From Burkholderia catarinensis (lineage in GTDB: Bacteria; Pseudomonadota; Gammaproteobacteria; Burkholderiales; Burkholderiaceae), in assembly GCF_001883705.2 (NCBI RefSeq), contig NZ_MDEQ02000040.1:1-49417 (forward strand): a DNA stretch of 49,417 bases, read 5' to 3'. The notes beneath the pieces were generated by a model. That model searched no databases. It saw only the letters and a list, made by a program, of their open reading frames with translations, and was not told the origin of the DNA. Below, piece after piece: positions 1 through 7,769 of this stretch (the first letter of the stretch is position 1; the number at the start of each line of letters is the position of its first letter). A program made the position numbers and the translations under genes.

Positions 1-27
1 CGTTGCGCAGGTAAGGTGAAACGTGTG

Positions 28-240
28 ATGGCAAACGAGATCGTTCCGTGGGAGCCCAAACCCGATGACGTCCATGCAGCTCACAGCTCGGTGTGGGAGA
101 TGGGGACGCTCCCAGCAGATTCCATCAAGGCCCGCAGGCCCTCGGACCTGCAACCCAAGGCCGAATATAAGACTGCAAACGCAACCTCCATGTCTCGCAC
201 GCTAGAACCCGACCTTGCCAACGGGGAGGTGTTCATATAA
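28..240 (+). CDS. hypothetical small protein (70 aa)
   Basis: Short open frame whose ATG at 28 is preceded at about 9 nt by AAGGTG, a fair ribosome binding site. An in-frame GTG at 16 is the alternative start. The product is hydrophilic, with no membrane segment or signal peptide and no motif that I recognise. It ends in TAA and is followed by about 270 bases without a gene. Its position at the window edge leaves its upstream context unknown, so it could be the tail of a degraded gene. I do not assign a function. Confidence 0.35.
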   Translation: MANEIVPWEPKPDDVHAAHSSVWEMGTLPADSIKARRPSDLQPKAEYKTANATSMSRTLEPDLANGEVFI

Positions 241-506
241 GGACGTCAAGCTTTCTCCGTTGATGAAGAGGCATCGTTAGCACCGCCACCATTCACCCCC
301 CACCTCCGCCCAAGCCTCGGTTTCCGACGCGCAGCGGCGATGCTCGACCGTGAGCGCGATCGCGACCAACAGGTCGTTGACGCGGCGGTCAGGAGAGAAA
401 TTAATGCTTGGGTCGAGGGGTGCCGCCCTACGCTGGAGATCCAGCAGACAGGAGCCGTTCGAATCCGCGTATTACCCCGCTGCTGCTGGCGCCGCTGCTG
501 CCGCCA
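241..506. other. intergenic stretch, nothing recognised
   Basis: Open frames here read antisense to, or run on from, the MFS gene to the right and have no recognisable product. I see no T-tracted terminator for the leftward operon that ends at 507. Confidence 0.4.
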
Positions 507-1994
507 TTACGCCGCCCCATCCCTGGTGCCATTACGCCGCCCGTCGACACGCCGAGCGGGCAATGCGGCGAGCCCGCGCATCGCCGCCGTGTTCTCGGCG
601 CCATCCTCGCTGCGGCCCGTGATCTCGTCCAGCGCCCGGTTGTTGGTGCGCGGCCCGAACACACCTATCGACACCATCACGATCAGCATGCTGCCGCCGA
701 TCAGCACGAACACCGCGGGCACCCCGCCGCGTTCGAGCAGCAGCGCGACGATGAAACTGCTGGCGATTCCCGTCAGGCGGCCGATCGAATGCACGAAGCC
801 GAGCGCGCGCCCGCGAATCTCGGTCGGAAACACTTCCGACTGGTACGCGGTGCCGTTGCTCGCGAGCACCGTATTGGACAGCGTGACGAGCAAGCCGAAC
901 GCGATCACGAACGGCGCCTGCGCCGACATCGCGAACGCGGTGCCGAACAGCGCGACGCCGAACGCCGACGCGACGATCAGCCACTTGCGCTCGATCCGGT
1001 CGGCGAGCAGGCCGGCGACGAACGGCGACACCGGATACGCGAACGCGATCAAGAATGCATACCAGAGGCTCTTCGTGACGGTCGCACCCTGCGCGGCGAG
1101 CAGCGTCGGCAGCCACTGGCTGAAACCGAAGAAGCCGATGCTCAGGAATGCATTGAACGCGATCAGCATCGCCGTGCAGCCGCGATGCCGCGCATCCCAC
1201 ATCGACGGCGCGCGCTGCGCGGCGGCGGCAGTTGCGACCGGCGTCGGCACTGCGGGCAGCGGCCGGCCGGATTCCCGCTCGACCGCCTGCTCGAGCCGCT
1301 GCAGCACGGCTTCGGCCTCGGCCTCGCGGCCGGTGCGGGCGAGCCAGCGCGGCGACTCCGGCAACCGCGACTGCAGCCACCAGACGACGGCCGCACCGCT
1401 GCCGCCGAGCAGCACGACCCAGCGCCACCCGGACATCCCGAGCGGATCGTGCGGCACCCATAGCCACGACACCAGCGCGAGCACGGGCATCGCGAGATAG
1501 CCGACCGCGAAGCACAGCGCGAACGCGCGGCCGCGCACCGCCTTCGGCACCAGTTCGGTCAGGAACGCGCTGATCGTGATCAGCTCCGCGCCGATGCCGC
1601 AGCCCGCGATGAAGCGGCACGCGAGAATGCCGAGCGCATGCGTCTGCACGCACATCGCAAGGCTCGCCGCCGTGTAGAGCAGCAGCGCGCCGGTAAACAG
1701 CGCGCGCCGTCCGAAGCGGTCCGCGAGGCGCGACACGAACATCTCGCCGACAAACAGCCCGGCGAACGTCGCCGCGCCGAGCGCGCCCTGGTCCGACATG
1801 CCGAGCACGCCGTGCGAACCCGCATGAAAGATGCCGTCGCGGATCAGCCCCGGCGGCAGGTAGGTCATCTGGAACAGGTCGTAGACCTCGAAAAAACCGC
1901 CCACGCTCAGGAACAGCACGAGCGTCCAGATGCTGGCCGTCGCGGGCAGGCGGTCGATACGCGCGGCGATCGACGCCGCATGGGAATGGGACAT
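507..1994 (-). CDS. MFS transporter (sugar/aromatic acid porter type)
   Basis: A 495-residue inner-membrane secondary transporter, a normal length for a 12-helix MFS protein. After a short N-terminus comes helix 1 with an acidic residue (about D39), then the loop 2-3 signature ADRFGRR at residues 91-97. The central cytoplasmic PESPRWL motif is typical of sugar-porter and related organic-acid carriers. The ATG has a GAGGAG ribosome binding site. It is the last gene of a leftward run (IclR, CaiB, cyclase, MFS), 93 nt after the cyclase. By context it most likely imports the organic acid degraded by those enzymes. The substrate cannot be read from the sequence. Confidence 0.88.
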   Translation of the reverse strand: MSHSHAASIAARIDRLPATASIWTLVLFLSVGGFFEVYDLFQMTYLPPGLIRDGIFHAGSHGVLGMSDQGALGAATFAGLFVGEMFVSRLADRFGRRALFTGALLLYTAASLAMCVQTHALGILACRFIAGCGIGAELITISAFLTELVPKAVRGRAFALCFAVGYLAMPVLALVSWLWVPHDPLGMSGWRWVVLLGGSGAAVVWWLQSRLPESPRWLARTGREAEAEAVLQRLEQAVERESGRPLPAVPTPVATAAAAQRAPSMWDARHRGCTAMLIAFNAFLSIGFFGFSQWLPTLLAAQGATVTKSLWYAFLIAFAYPVSPFVAGLLADRIERKWLIVASAFGVALFGTAFAMSAQAPFVIAFGLLVTLSNTVLASNGTAYQSEVFPTEIRGRALGFVHSIGRLTGIASSFIVALLLERGGVPAVFVLIGGSMLIVMVSIGVFGPRTNNRALDEITGRSEDGAENTAAMRGLAALPARRVDGRRNGTRDGAA

Positions 1995-2062
1995 GGCGAC
2001 TCCTCGATGATCCGCCCGCGCGGCCTGCGCGAAGCGGCGGACAAGGCGCCGGCGCGGCGTGG

Positions 2063-2086
2063 CCGGCGCCGGCGCCGGCGCCGGCG
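2063..2086. repeat. four tandem CCGGCG hexamers
   Basis: Four perfect CCGGCG copies lie directly downstream of the cyclase stop and upstream of the MFS start. The array is short, GC-only and self-complementary, so it may fold in the polycistronic RNA and may vary in copy number. Confidence 0.8.
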
Positions 2087-2087
2087 T

Positions 2088-3107
2088 TCACACGGTGGCG
2101 ACCGGATTGACCGGCGACCCGACGAGCCCGCGCAGGTGCAGCGGCGGCGCGGTCAGCAGGAAGCGGTTACGCCGGTGCGCGTGCAACCAGTCGGCAAGCG
2201 GTGTCAGGTGCCACAGCTCGCCGAGATGAATGCCGAGCTTGAACAGGCACAGCTCGTGCAGCGGCATCAGCGCGCCGGGCTGTTCGCGCGCCGACGCATC
2301 GCGTGGGCGCTCTTCGACCGCGTGGTTGTCCGCCGCGAGCGCGGCGAGCTCCGATGCGTCGATCCATTCGAGCAGGCGCGGGTCATTGCCGTCGAGCACG
2401 CAGCACACCTCCGGCGCGCCGGGCTCGCCACGCGCGTCGGCGTCGAGCAGGCGATCGGCGAAGCCGGTATGCACGCACACGATGTCGCCGCGCTCGACGA
2501 CCACGTCGTCCGCGCGCAGCACCGCCATCCATTCCGCGTAGCCGATCTTGCGCCGTTCGTCGCCGAAGTGACGGCGCAGGTCGACCAGCACGCCGCGCCC
2601 CTGCACGCCGGTTTGTGCCATCACCTCGATGCCGAGCGCGCGCGCGCCGCCGCGCGACGCGCCCGCTTCGGGCACGTGGATGTGCTCGTCCATCCGGTAG
2701 CCGTTGTAGAACACGCGGGCTCGCTCGCCGTCGCCCGCCGGATCGAACAGCGAGCCGACATGCGACAGCGCATCCCACTGCGTCGAGAACTGCGAGTGCA
2801 TGCAGAACGAATCGTCGCAGACCACATCGGTTGCGTTGGCAACCTGTTCGTCGGCCCGATAGCCGAAGTACGGCTTGTCGCCGAGCAGCGCCGGCATGAT
2901 CGCCGGCGGCCGGCGCCGCGCGTTCAGCCCGCCGCCGCGCGGCACGTCGAGCGGCAGGCTCAGCGAAAACACGCGACCTTCGCGCACCTCCGCGACGCCG
3001 CGCAGCACCGCGTCGGCCGTCAGCCAGTTCAAGCGCCCTCTCTGGTCGTCCGGGCCGAAATCGCCCCAGTTCGAGCCGGGCGGCCGATGGGTCCAGCGTG
3101 GCTTCAT
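2088..3107 (-). CDS. cyclase family hydrolase, copy A (kynurenine-formamidase-like)
   Basis: Predicted 339-residue protein of the cyclase/kynurenine formamidase-like superfamily (metal-dependent amide, lactone or ester hydrolases). The start chosen is the ATG at 3107, preceded by GGAGGAG at ideal spacing, and the product begins MKPRWTHRPPGSNWGDFGPD. An open frame extends further upstream but only overlaps the CaiB gene in another frame. The family metal motif HxGTHxD is replaced by QFSTQWD followed by LSHVG, as in the copy at 10506-11525, so metal binding must differ from kynurenine formamidase. It lies between CaiB and MFS genes on the same strand. Both copies span 1020 bp and are closely similar throughout. 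The substrate is unknown. Confidence 0.85.
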   Translation of the reverse strand: MKPRWTHRPPGSNWGDFGPDDQRGRLNWLTADAVLRGVAEVREGRVFSLSLPLDVPRGGGLNARRRPPAIMPALLGDKPYFGYRADEQVANATDVVCDDSFCMHSQFSTQWDALSHVGSLFDPAGDGERARVFYNGYRMDEHIHVPEAGASRGGARALGIEVMAQTGVQGRGVLVDLRRHFGDERRKIGYAEWMAVLRADDVVVERGDIVCVHTGFADRLLDADARGEPGAPEVCCVLDGNDPRLLEWIDASELAALAADNHAVEERPRDASAREQPGALMPLHELCLFKLGIHLGELWHLTPLADWLHAHRRNRFLLTAPPLHLRGLVGSPVNPVATV

Positions 3108-3196
3108 GGTGTCTCCTCCATGCAATGTCAAGGGTGCGGCGGCCGGTGCGCGCAACCGTCCTTCGCGGTCGCGTCGCGCCTCCCGAGGCTGCGCGC

Positions 3197-4477
3197 CTAG
3201 CGCGTGCGGATCACGCCCAGCCCGGCGAGCCGCTCGTATTCGCGTTCGCCGAGCAGCGGCAGCAGGATCTCGCGATTGTTCTCGCCGAGCGCGGGCGCCG
3301 GCCGGCGGAACGTGCCGGGCGTGGCCGACAGGCGCGGGGTGATGTTGTGCATCGGCAGGCTGCCGACATCGTCGTCCGGCAGCTCGACGAGCGCCTCGCG
3401 CTCGATCACGTAGTGATCCTGAACGATCTGTGCGATGTCCTGGATCGGGCCGACCGTCACGCCCGCTTCCTCGAAGAATGCGAGATTGGCATCGAGATCG
3501 CGCGCGGCGACGAATTCGCCGACGATCGCATCGAGCGCCTCCGCATGCTGCACGCGCTGCACGTTGGTCGCGTAGCGCGGATCGTCGATCAGCTCCGCGC
3601 GGCCGATCGCGCGGAACAGCCGCTCGGCCATCGCCTGCGTCGAGCTCGACAGGCACAGCCACTTGCCGTCGCGAGTGCGATACGCGTTGCGCGGCGCGGT
3701 GTTCGACGAGCGGCTGCCGGTGCGCGCCTTGATTTCGCCGGTCATCACGTAGTTCGCGGCAGCCGGCCCGAGGATCGACAGCAGCGGCTCGAACAGCGAC
3801 ACGTCGATCACCTGCCCCGCCGCGCCGTGCGCATCGCGCGCATGCAGCGCGACCAGCACGGCGATCGCGCCGGACAGCCCGGCCGTCATGTCGCCGAGGA
3901 ACATCGGCGGCAGCACCGGCTCGCGATCGGCGAAGCCGTTGATCGCCGCGAACCCCGCGTACCCTTCAGCGAGCGTGCCGAAGCCCGGCTTGTGGCGGTA
4001 CGGCCCCGTCTGCCCCCAGCCGGAGATCCGCGCGATCACCAGCTCGGGACGGATCGCGAGCAGGTCGTCCGGGCCGAGCCCCATCTTCTCGGCGACGCCG
4101 GGCTTGAAGCTCTCGACGAACACGTCCGCGTCGCGCACCAGCCGGCGGACGATGTCGATCCCCTCGGGCGCGCGCAGGTCGACGCATACGCTGCGCTTGT
4201 TGCGCCCGTACACCTTCCAGTTCGTGCTGATCCCGCCGGCGCCGACCGCGCGCAGCGTATCGCCGCGCTCGCTCTCGACCTTCACGACGTCCGCGCCGAA
4301 ATCGGCGAGCTGCACACTCAGCATGTTGCCCGCCATCAGGCGCGACAGGTCGACCACGCGCACGCCGGCGAGCGGCCCCTGCGCGCCGGCGTCGAAGGGC
4401 TTCGGATGGATCGGGCCGGTGGACGCGCGACGGCGCGCGCCGGCCGCGTAAGCGGCCTGCGGATCGGGAACGAACAT
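3197..4477 (-). CDS. CaiB/BaiF family CoA-transferase, copy A
   Basis: A 426-residue class III (CaiB/BaiF) CoA-transferase, full length for the family. These enzymes move CoA from an acyl-CoA donor to a carboxylic acid as intertwined dimers in the cytoplasm. The family N-terminal block is present (LAGVRVVDLSRLMAGN, then LADFGADVVKVES), as is the DTLR..G region and a tail with the PRLSATPGTFRRPAPALGE pattern. AGGAGAC precedes the ATG. It sits 72 nt after the IclR gene and 89 nt before the cyclase on the same strand. It probably activates the acid imported by the MFS carrier. The acid itself is not identifiable; a second copy lies at 13869-15107. Confidence 0.9.
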   Translation of the reverse strand: MFVPDPQAAYAAGARRRASTGPIHPKPFDAGAQGPLAGVRVVDLSRLMAGNMLSVQLADFGADVVKVESERGDTLRAVGAGGISTNWKVYGRNKRSVCVDLRAPEGIDIVRRLVRDADVFVESFKPGVAEKMGLGPDDLLAIRPELVIARISGWGQTGPYRHKPGFGTLAEGYAGFAAINGFADREPVLPPMFLGDMTAGLSGAIAVLVALHARDAHGAAGQVIDVSLFEPLLSILGPAAANYVMTGEIKARTGSRSSNTAPRNAYRTRDGKWLCLSSSTQAMAERLFRAIGRAELIDDPRYATNVQRVQHAEALDAIVGEFVAARDLDANLAFFEEAGVTVGPIQDIAQIVQDHYVIEREALVELPDDDVGSLPMHNITPRLSATPGTFRRPAPALGENNREILLPLLGEREYERLAGLGVIRTR

Positions 4478-4549
4478 GCTTGTCTCCTGGTTGGTGTGTG
4501 CGTCGTTCGATGCGGAATGCCGGTCAGGCGCACTCAGCGGCGCATGGCG

Positions 4550-5314
4550 CTACTCGAGCAGCGCGCCGAGCTGGTCGGCCGTGCGGAACGCCGCGCCCGC
4601 GGCGGGCAGATCGCCGCCCAGCGCATGCGTCAGCTCGGCGGCGGCTGCCTGCACGCGCGGCAGGTAGTCGGCCATCACCTTCTTGTTGAAGCGATAGCGC
4701 GGCACGCCGAGCGAGATCGCGCCGCTCAGCACGCGGCCGACGCCGAACGCCGGGCATGCGATCGCCGCGCTTTCCGGGTCGCGCTCGGCGATCGACACCG
4801 CGTAGCCCTGCTCGGCCGTCTTCTCGTAGTCGCCGCCGCGGGTGCCGCTGCACGCGAGCAGCACGCGGCCGGCCGCGCCGACGTCGAGCGGGAAGCGGTC
4901 GCCCTCGCGCAGATGCGTGCGCACCGAACGCTGCGCCTGGATGCGGAACAGGCACACGCGCTGGTCGCCTTCGCGCACGTAGAACGCGGCCGTCTCGCCA
5001 GTTTCCGCCGAAAGCTTCGACAGGATCGGCATCACGTACTCGCGCAGCTGGAACGACTCGCGATACATCATCCCGAGCTGGAACACGGCGGGCCCCAGCA
5101 CGTAGCGCCCGTCCGGCAGCCGCTTGATGAAGCGGAACTGCTCGAGCGATTCGAACATCCGCAACAGCGTGCTCATGTTGAGCCCCGTCTCCTCGCTGAC
5201 CTGCGCGAGCATCAGCCCGCCGGGCGCGTTGCCGAACGCCAGCAGCGCGGTCAGCGCGCGGTTGACCGCGGCCACGCCGCCCTCCGCCGGATTGCTTGTC
5301 TCCACCTTGCTCAT
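4550..5314 (-). CDS. IclR family transcriptional regulator
   Basis: Predicted 254-residue IclR regulator: an N-terminal winged helix-turn-helix (residues about 10-75, including LNMSTLLRMFESLEQ and the wing RLPDGRYVLG) and a C-terminal effector-binding domain. The start chosen is the ATG at 5314, with GAGGTGG just upstream. A longer frame from 5389 would begin inside the palindrome at 5372-5390 and has no ribosome site. It is the first gene of the leftward set-A operon and is divergent from the citE-like gene. Two matching palindromes lie in the gap, so it probably controls both arms and itself. The effector is presumably the pathway substrate or a CoA-free intermediate (inference). Confidence 0.88.
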   Translation of the reverse strand: MSKVETSNPAEGGVAAVNRALTALLAFGNAPGGLMLAQVSEETGLNMSTLLRMFESLEQFRFIKRLPDGRYVLGPAVFQLGMMYRESFQLREYVMPILSKLSAETGETAAFYVREGDQRVCLFRIQAQRSVRTHLREGDRFPLDVGAAGRVLLACSGTRGGDYEKTAEQGYAVSIAERDPESAAIACPAFGVGRVLSGAISLGVPRYRFNKKVMADYLPRVQAAAAELTHALGGDLPAAGAAFRTADQLGALLE

Positions 5315-5371
5315 GTCCACCTCGTGCGAGGCCGGGCCTACGTGCCGCGTCGCGGCGGCCGGCACTCGAAA

Positions 5372-5390
5372 AATGAAAGTCACTTTCATT
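5372..5390. promoter_or_regulatory. 19-bp palindromic operator, copy 1
   Basis: AATGAAAGTCACTTTCATT is a perfect inverted repeat around its central base, 58 nt upstream of the IclR start. A near-identical element lies at 5513-5531 in the same divergent intergenic region. It is probably an IclR-type binding site. Confidence 0.7.
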
Positions 5391-5512
5391 ATACGCAGAT
5401 CATCGATGACATCAACATGAATTCGCGCGCCTTCGTTCGCTCATCGTCGCGCAATAGCCTTTGAAACTAGGCGTTAACGATAATCTTGACGAATGCCATC
5501 ATCCATCACAAA

Positions 5513-5531
5513 AATGAAAGTGACTTTTATT
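5513..5531. promoter_or_regulatory. 19-bp palindromic operator, copy 2
   Basis: AATGAAAGTGACTTTTATT differs from copy 1 at one arm position, apart from the central base, which is simply complemented. It ends 11 nt before the citE-like ATG at 5543, where a bound protein would block transcription or the start of the message. Centre-to-centre spacing to copy 1 is 141 bp, long enough for looping. Confidence 0.65.
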
Positions 5532-5542
5532 TTTTGAGATCA

Positions 5543-6448
5543 ATGATGAATTTGACGCCTCAACCCGTCTGGCGCTCGCTGCTGTACGTCCCCGCCCATG
5601 TCCCCCGCTTCGTCGCATCGGCCGCCGCGAGCGACGCCGACGCGCTGATCCTCGATCTCGAGGACAGCGTCCCGCCCGCGTGCAAGGAGGCGGCCCGCGA
5701 CGGGCTGGCCGACGCCGTGCCGGCGCTGCGCGCGCCCGGCCGCGACGTGCTGGTGCGCGCCAACGGCCCGCTCGACCTGCTGGTACCCGACCTTCGCGCG
5801 GCCGTCCGGGCCGGCGTGGACGGCGTCGTGCTGCCGAAGGTGCGCGGCGGCTCGCACGTCGAGGCGATCGACGAACTGCTGGCTGCGCTCGAAGAGGAAG
5901 CCGGCGCACCGCCCGGCGGCACGCGGATCGTCGCGATCGTCGAAACGCCGCGCGCGTTCCAGGCTATGGACCGGATCGCGCGGGCGTCGCCGCGCGTCGT
6001 CGCGATGATGCTGGGCGGCGGCGACTTCGCGCTGAACTGCGAAAGCGGCGCGAGCGCCGAAGTGCTGCGCGTGCCGAAGCAGTTGCTGATCATCGCCGCG
6101 CGCGCCGCCGGCATCCTGCCGCTGGGCCTCATCGGCGGCCTCGACGAGCTGCGCGATCTCGACGCATTCGAGCGCATCGCGCGCGCGTCCGCGGAGCTTG
6201 GCTATGCGGGCGCGACCTGCATCCATCCGCTGCAGGTCGGCGCGCTCAACCGCGCGTTCCGGCCCGACGACGACGCGGTGCGCGACGCGAACGCGGTGCT
6301 GGCTGCGTACGACGACGCGCGCGCGAACGGGCGCGGCGCGCTGCGCGTCGACGGCAGGATGGTCGACGCGCCCGGCGTCGCCCGCGCAAAGCGCGTGCTC
6401 GCGCGTCACGCGGCCGTGCAGGCGCGTGCCGACGGCGTGCCCCGGTGA
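5543..6448 (+). CDS. HpcH/HpaI aldolase / citrate-lyase-beta-like (CitE) protein, copy A
   Basis: A 301-residue TIM-barrel lyase of the CitE-like class, which typically cleaves citramalyl-, malyl- or related 3-hydroxyacyl-CoA thioesters with Mg2+. The family blocks are visible: RSLLYVPA at the N-terminus, ALILDLEDSVPP with a metal-proximal acidic pair, IVAIVETPRAFQAMDRIA with the conserved glutamate, GGGDFA, and CIHPLQV near the C-terminus. The ATG at 5543 (or 5546) is chosen because an upstream frame start at 5486 would put the operator inside the gene; no strong ribosome site is visible. It is the first gene of the rightward set-A arm. A paralogue lies at 13000-13872. Confidence 0.87.
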   Translation: MMNLTPQPVWRSLLYVPAHVPRFVASAAASDADALILDLEDSVPPACKEAARDGLADAVPALRAPGRDVLVRANGPLDLLVPDLRAAVRAGVDGVVLPKVRGGSHVEAIDELLAALEEEAGAPPGGTRIVAIVETPRAFQAMDRIARASPRVVAMMLGGGDFALNCESGASAEVLRVPKQLLIIAARAAGILPLGLIGGLDELRDLDAFERIARASAELGYAGATCIHPLQVGALNRAFRPDDDAVRDANAVLAAYDDARANGRGALRVDGRMVDAPGVARAKRVLARHAAVQARADGVPR

Positions 6449-6641
6449 TGCGAGCGCCGCCGTTCATCGCTGCGCTTCGTACCCGCGCATGCGCATGTCG
6501 CGCAATGCGCGCGTGCGTCCCGCCACCACGCCGAGCCATCGCCGCCCGGCCCGGATAGCGTCGCTCCGCAGCACCGCCGCGCCGCTCGACCGGCACGGCG
6601 CCGCAATCAAATAAATAACAAACCCACGAAGGAGACAAGCC

Positions 6642-7724
6642 ATGGGCAAGCGGATGTCCGCACTGTGCGGACTGGGCCTCGTATCGGCCGGCGCCTGCGC
6701 GCAGAGCACGATCACGCTGTATGGCGTGGCCGACATCTATACGGAATTCCTCACCCACCAGGCCGCGCCCGGCGACAAGTCGTCGGCATCGCTCGTGCGA
6801 ATGGCGTCGGGCGGCAAGAGCGGCTCGCGCTGGGGCCTGAAGGGCGTCGAGGCGCTCGGCGGCGGCTGGCAGGCCGCATTCCGGCTCGAAAGCGGCATCA
6901 ACCTGAACAACGGCACCGGCACCGGCGCGGGCGGCTTCGACCGCTCCGCGTGGGTCGGGCTGCAGCACGAGCGCTGGGGCGCGTTGCGGCTCGGCCACCA
7001 GTACTCGACGCTGTTCGACGTCATGGAGCGCTATTCGCCGACGGGCGCGTATTCGACGCTGTACGAGCCGGCCGGCGCGATCGTCGGCGTCAACTTCCGC
7101 GAGAACAACGTCGCCAAGTACCTGGCGAAGATCGGCTCGCTGACGCTCGAAACGCATTATTCGTTCGGCGGCACGCCCGGCGCGTTCCAGTCGAACGCCG
7201 CCTACGGCGCCGGCTTCGACTATGCCGGCGACGCATGCTCGTTCGCCGCCGCGTTCGACAACGTCAATACGCCGCAGCCGGGCGGCTTCGCGCATTTCCG
7301 CCGCTACGCCGCCGCCGCGATCGTGTCCGTCGACCGCGCGCAGCTGCTGGCCGGCGTCACGCACGGCCGCAGCGGCGTCGCCGCGCCATCGGTCGTGACG
7401 CGCTACACGTTCTGGTGGGCCGGCGTGCGCTACGCGATCACCCCTTACCTGCAGGCGATCGGCGCGTTCTATTACGAGGACATCCGCGCGCAGAATCCGC
7501 CGAACGCGCAGACGCCCGCGCCGCACCCGGCCAACCCGCAGCAGGTCACGCTGCAACTGAACTACTTCCTGTCGAAAGCCGTCACGCTGTATCTGGCAGG
7601 CGGCTACGCGCGCCGCGCCGCGCTCGATTTCGACAACGACAACTACAACTTCCTCCACTACACGCTGGCCGCCGGTCGCGCCAGCAGTGCAGGCGCGGCA
7701 CTCGGGCTGCGCAAGCTGTTCTGA
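6642..7724 (+). CDS. outer-membrane porin (Burkholderia general porin family)
   Basis: A 360-residue trimeric beta-barrel porin of the beta-proteobacterial OmpC-like family. A signal peptide ends near ACA, and the mature protein begins QSTITLYGVAD, the family hallmark. The chain ends LGLRKLF with the C-terminal phenylalanine needed for barrel assembly. AAGGAGAC precedes the ATG. It lies 193 nt after the citE-like gene and 45 nt before the mmgE-like gene on the same strand, so it probably serves outer-membrane uptake of the set-A substrate. Confidence 0.92.
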   Translation: MGKRMSALCGLGLVSAGACAQSTITLYGVADIYTEFLTHQAAPGDKSSASLVRMASGGKSGSRWGLKGVEALGGGWQAAFRLESGINLNNGTGTGAGGFDRSAWVGLQHERWGALRLGHQYSTLFDVMERYSPTGAYSTLYEPAGAIVGVNFRENNVAKYLAKIGSLTLETHYSFGGTPGAFQSNAAYGAGFDYAGDACSFAAAFDNVNTPQPGGFAHFRRYAAAAIVSVDRAQLLAGVTHGRSGVAAPSVVTRYTFWWAGVRYAITPYLQAIGAFYYEDIRAQNPPNAQTPAPHPANPQQVTLQLNYFLSKAVTLYLAGGYARRAALDFDNDNYNFLHYTLAAGRASSAGAALGLRKLF

Positions 7725-7769
7725 CCTCGCCTCTCCCCCAGTTTCAGGAACCTTCGGAGTCTTCGAACC

